From Candidatus Saccharimonadota bacterium (GTDB lineage: Bacteria; Patescibacteriota; Saccharimonadia; Saccharimonadales; Saccharimonadaceae): a DNA stretch of 26,218 bases. A program made the translations under genes and the position numbers. The stretch spans positions 1 to 26,218 of the forward strand of contig RYWJ01000012.1 in the NCBI GenBank assembly GCA_003979185.1, in the 5' to 3' direction. The notes under the pieces are model-generated. The model ran no database searches, was not told where the DNA came from, and worked only from the letters and a program-made list of their open reading frames with translations. Of this stretch, positions 24,509 through 26,218 are shown one piece after another (position 1 is the first letter of the stretch; every line of letters begins with the position of its first letter).

Positions 24509-25093
24509 TCAGCAGATTTCCGTGATAGTAATGTATTTCTCTGGATGTTCGGCGTAGAACTTCGGAGTTCTATCCTCGGAATTAGTACTGATGTCGAATT
24601 CGATTCGCTGCAGCACCTTGCCATCAAGTGTCTTTTCGACATGGTGAGTCAGGTAAGTCGAGCGGTCCTTTGGACCGAAGAGCTGCCACTGATGATCAAC
24701 GATGTAGACGTAGGGCGGCAGATTATCTTCGCGATAAACTTCAAATGCCAAGACTACAGAAGCATCATCCGCGATATAGAGATTCTCTACGCCAGTCCCA
24801 TCGGTTCTGAATCCCAGTCTGGGGCTACGCCGGTGAAATTCCACCTCGGTCAATCTCCAGTTTTTGATAAGCTCGTTCTCCATGTCCCTGAACCAGCTAT
24901 CCTTGGCCGCTACCAGACAGTCTGCCCAGCTTTTACGATTTCCTTTCAGCAAAGTTACCTTGATGGGCGGGCGTCTGAGATAATCTATGGGATCCGCGTC
25001 GTTGTTTAGCGTTTCAAAGTTGGAGATCATAATTCCCCGATGTTTGCCGACTTTACTATCTGGCAACGCTAATTTGTAACGTATAATTGCCAT
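24509..25093 (-). CDS. Unrecognised 194-residue protein (paralog B)
   Basis: The start is placed at the ATG 25093 (MAIIRYKLALPD) because GGAGG lies seven bases before it; an in-frame start at 25123 would include the ribosome site. No signal peptide, membrane span or known motif. The C-terminal half (LPPYVYIVDHQWQLF, LQRIEFDIS, KYITITEIC) parallels that of the protein encoded at 23591-24241. It has its own near-consensus promoter, a long structured leader and a terminator. Function unknown; the independent and similar control of both genes suggests they respond to the same signal. Confidence 0.72.
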   Translation of the reverse strand: MAIIRYKLALPDSKVGKHRGIMISNFETLNNDADPIDYLRRPPIKVTLLKGNRKSWADCLVAAKDSWFRDMENELIKNWRLTEVEFHRRSPRLGFRTDGTGVENLYIADDASVVLAFEVYREDNLPPYVYIVDHQWQLFGPKDRSTYLTHHVEKTLDGKVLQRIEFDISTNSEDRTPKFYAEHPEKYITITEIC

Positions 25094-25110
25094 CTTGCTA
25101 CCTCCTCTTA

Positions 25111-25163
25111 ACAATTGCATCATCGCTCGTCTTTTTTAGAAAACAAGCGAAATCTGCAATTGT
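25111..25163 (-). promoter_or_regulatory. Structured leader RNA of paralog B
   Basis: Outer stem ACAATTGCA (25155-25163) with TGCAATTGT (25111-25119), perfect over 9 bp, encloses a long inner stem, TCGCTTGTTTT with AAGACGAGCGA (about 11 bp with G-U pairs). The ribosome site GGAGG follows within 20 bases. Confidence 0.55.
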
Positions 25164-25238
25164 ATAGAAGTGATACATCTGCTATTTGGTGTAAGGTGCT
25201 CACTGCATAGTGTAGCCAGCGAAAAGCTAACTGTATAC

Positions 25239-25267
25239 ATTGTAGCATACTTTCTTACTTCTGTCAA
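25239..25267 (-). promoter_or_regulatory. Promoter of paralog B
   Basis: TTGACA (25262-25267), exactly 17 bases, TACAAT (25239-25244) on the minus strand; predicted start near 25232, giving a leader of about 139 nt. Confidence 0.82.
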
Positions 25268-25328
25268 CAGGAATTATGGTTTTTGAGAATATTTGCAAGC
25301 AATATGGCGAATAGATCGCCGTGTCACC

Positions 25329-25356
25329 AAAAACCTCCCTCAATACGAGGGAGGTT
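25329..25356 (-). terminator. Terminator of the 266-residue membrane protein gene
   Basis: A perfect 10-bp stem AACCTCCCTC/GAGGGAGGTT with a 5-base loop, followed on the minus strand by a T run, 25 bases after the stop codon. Confidence 0.88.
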
Positions 25357-25381
25357 CGTAACTGAGCACAGAAAGAGTACT

Positions 25382-26182
25382 TTATTCAGTCTTAAAACGG
25401 ATTGAATCGATCACTGCATCACCAACTTTTTCCCAGTCACCACGTGCGGCATCAGTACATTCAAAGGTCACGAGAGTTGCCTTATCGTCTTTGGAAAAGA
25501 AAGCGTAGTAATGATGATTGTAGCGCTGCTTAGCGTCAGTCGTGGTAAACTTGACCAATCCGAGATTGTAGCCATCAATTTCTTTTACTTCAGTGTAAAT
25601 GTCTTTCGCGGCTGGTGCAAGCATAGCTTTGAAAGTATCAACGAAAAGCTTAACATTATCGTTGGAGAATTTATCGTCTGGATTCTGACGGATAGAAATT
25701 ACCGCAGAAGCATCGTCGTTTTGATAAGCTACTTTGACCATCTCAGCGACATCTGGGTATTGTTTCTTGATCTCCTCAGCGTCTAGCTTTTTAAACATGG
25801 TTGGGATAGCGATAGACATACCATATTCTGGCATGTCGACATACTCAGCGACAATGTGGTTGCCGTTGTCATTCTTGATGATAACGTTATTATCTTTCCC
25901 GCAGCCACAGAAAGCATAAAACAGCGCACAGGCCACAATCGCGATCGCCATAACAATCATCGCAAGACCAAAAATTGCCTCAAAGAACCGGTTTTTGGTC
26001 TTAGCCGGTGCTTTAGCAGCAGTTGATTTGCTAACGCGTGTAGTTTTGGTTGTTTTTGGATTTGTTTTGACAGTTTTGGTCTGTTTAGGTTTCACCGATG
26101 CACCCGCTGACTTAGAAGCAGGTTTTTTAGATGGTTTAGTCTTGGTATTTTTCTGATTGGTCTTATTCGTTGTTGCCACCAT
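25382..26182 (-). CDS. Lys/Thr-rich membrane-anchored protein with DcrB/PsbP-like outer domain
   Basis: 266 residues. Residues 1-64 are almost wholly Lys, Thr, Ala, Ser, Asn and Pro; one membrane span lies at 68-93; a compact domain follows (about 108-266: YGMSIAIPTMFKKL, ASAVISIRQNPDD, NHHYYAFFSKDDKATLVTFEC, GDAVIDSIRF). The outer domain has the look of DcrB/DUF1795 (PsbP-like) proteins: a buried-strand start with IP, a helix, and a closing strand-helix. This assignment is tentative. AAGGAG lies before the ATG. It has its own promoter and terminator. Confidence 0.75.
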   Translation of the reverse strand: MVATTNKTNQKNTKTKPSKKPASKSAGASVKPKQTKTVKTNPKTTKTTRVSKSTAAKAPAKTKNRFFEAIFGLAMIVMAIAIVACALFYAFCGCGKDNNVIIKNDNGNHIVAEYVDMPEYGMSIAIPTMFKKLDAEEIKKQYPDVAEMVKVAYQNDDASAVISIRQNPDDKFSNDNVKLFVDTFKAMLAPAAKDIYTEVKEIDGYNLGLVKFTTTDAKQRYNHHYYAFFSKDDKATLVTFECTDAARGDWEKVGDAVIDSIRFKTE

Positions 26183-26208
26183 AACTCCTTTTTATAAAAC
26201 TTATGCCT

Positions 26209-26214
26209 ATTATA
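26209..26214 (-). promoter_or_regulatory. -10 box of the 266-residue membrane protein gene
   Basis: TATAAT on the minus strand, 26 bases before the ATG, with AAGGAG between. The -35 would lie beyond the window edge. Confidence 0.55.
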
Positions 26215-26218
26215 CTAT

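Overview
The window looks like chromosomal DNA of a Patescibacteria (CPR) bacterium, most likely Candidatus Saccharibacteria (TM7). This is inferred from content: a FISUMP-domain surface protein, InlB-type repeats, a sortase, a DUF3048 protein, many proteins with one membrane anchor behind a long cationic N-terminus, moderate-to-low GC, and several promoters whose -10 box sits 6-9 bases before the start codon (apparently leaderless mRNAs). TGA is a normal stop here, which argues against Gracilibacteria/Absconditabacteria. No marker gene confirms the lineage.

Layout. 1-5600: the tail of a FISUMP protein, an inverted fragment of a second FISUMP gene, an orphan ABC ATPase, and a large surface protein with InlB repeats and a Pro/Asp stalk. 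That protein gene is bracketed by two identical 819-bp IS1595-like insertion sequences, each with its own 9-bp target duplication. 5640-5790: tRNA-Glu(CTC) and its terminator. 5737-15314: an accessory, defence-like island. It holds a frameshifted large serine recombinase beside the tRNA, small element-type ORFs including a zinc-ribbon protein, and a restriction-modification operon (m5C plus m6A methyltransferase fusion, then an HNH nuclease). It also holds an IS481-like element, a reverse transcriptase resembling the UG/Abi defence class, and a decayed type I restriction subunit (HsdR) C-terminus.

15447-20039: a minus-strand run of core-like genes in transcription order: membrane protein, gltX, DUF3048 protein, TfoX-N protein. 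20204-23152: a divergent PEGA/propeller-like membrane protein, and a sortase facing it. 23364: tRNA-Leu(CAA).

23591-25381: two unrecognised genes that look like distant paralogs. Each is a separate unit with a near-consensus sigma70 promoter (17-bp spacer), a leader of about 136-139 nt, and a terminator. Both leaders fold, by eye, into the same plan: an outer stem ending in TTGCA/TGCAA around an inner hairpin, just before the Shine-Dalgarno sequence. This is the best candidate for something undescribed. 25382-26182: a Lys/Thr-rich membrane-anchored protein.

All calls come from reading the sequence and translations; no database search or folding program was run.
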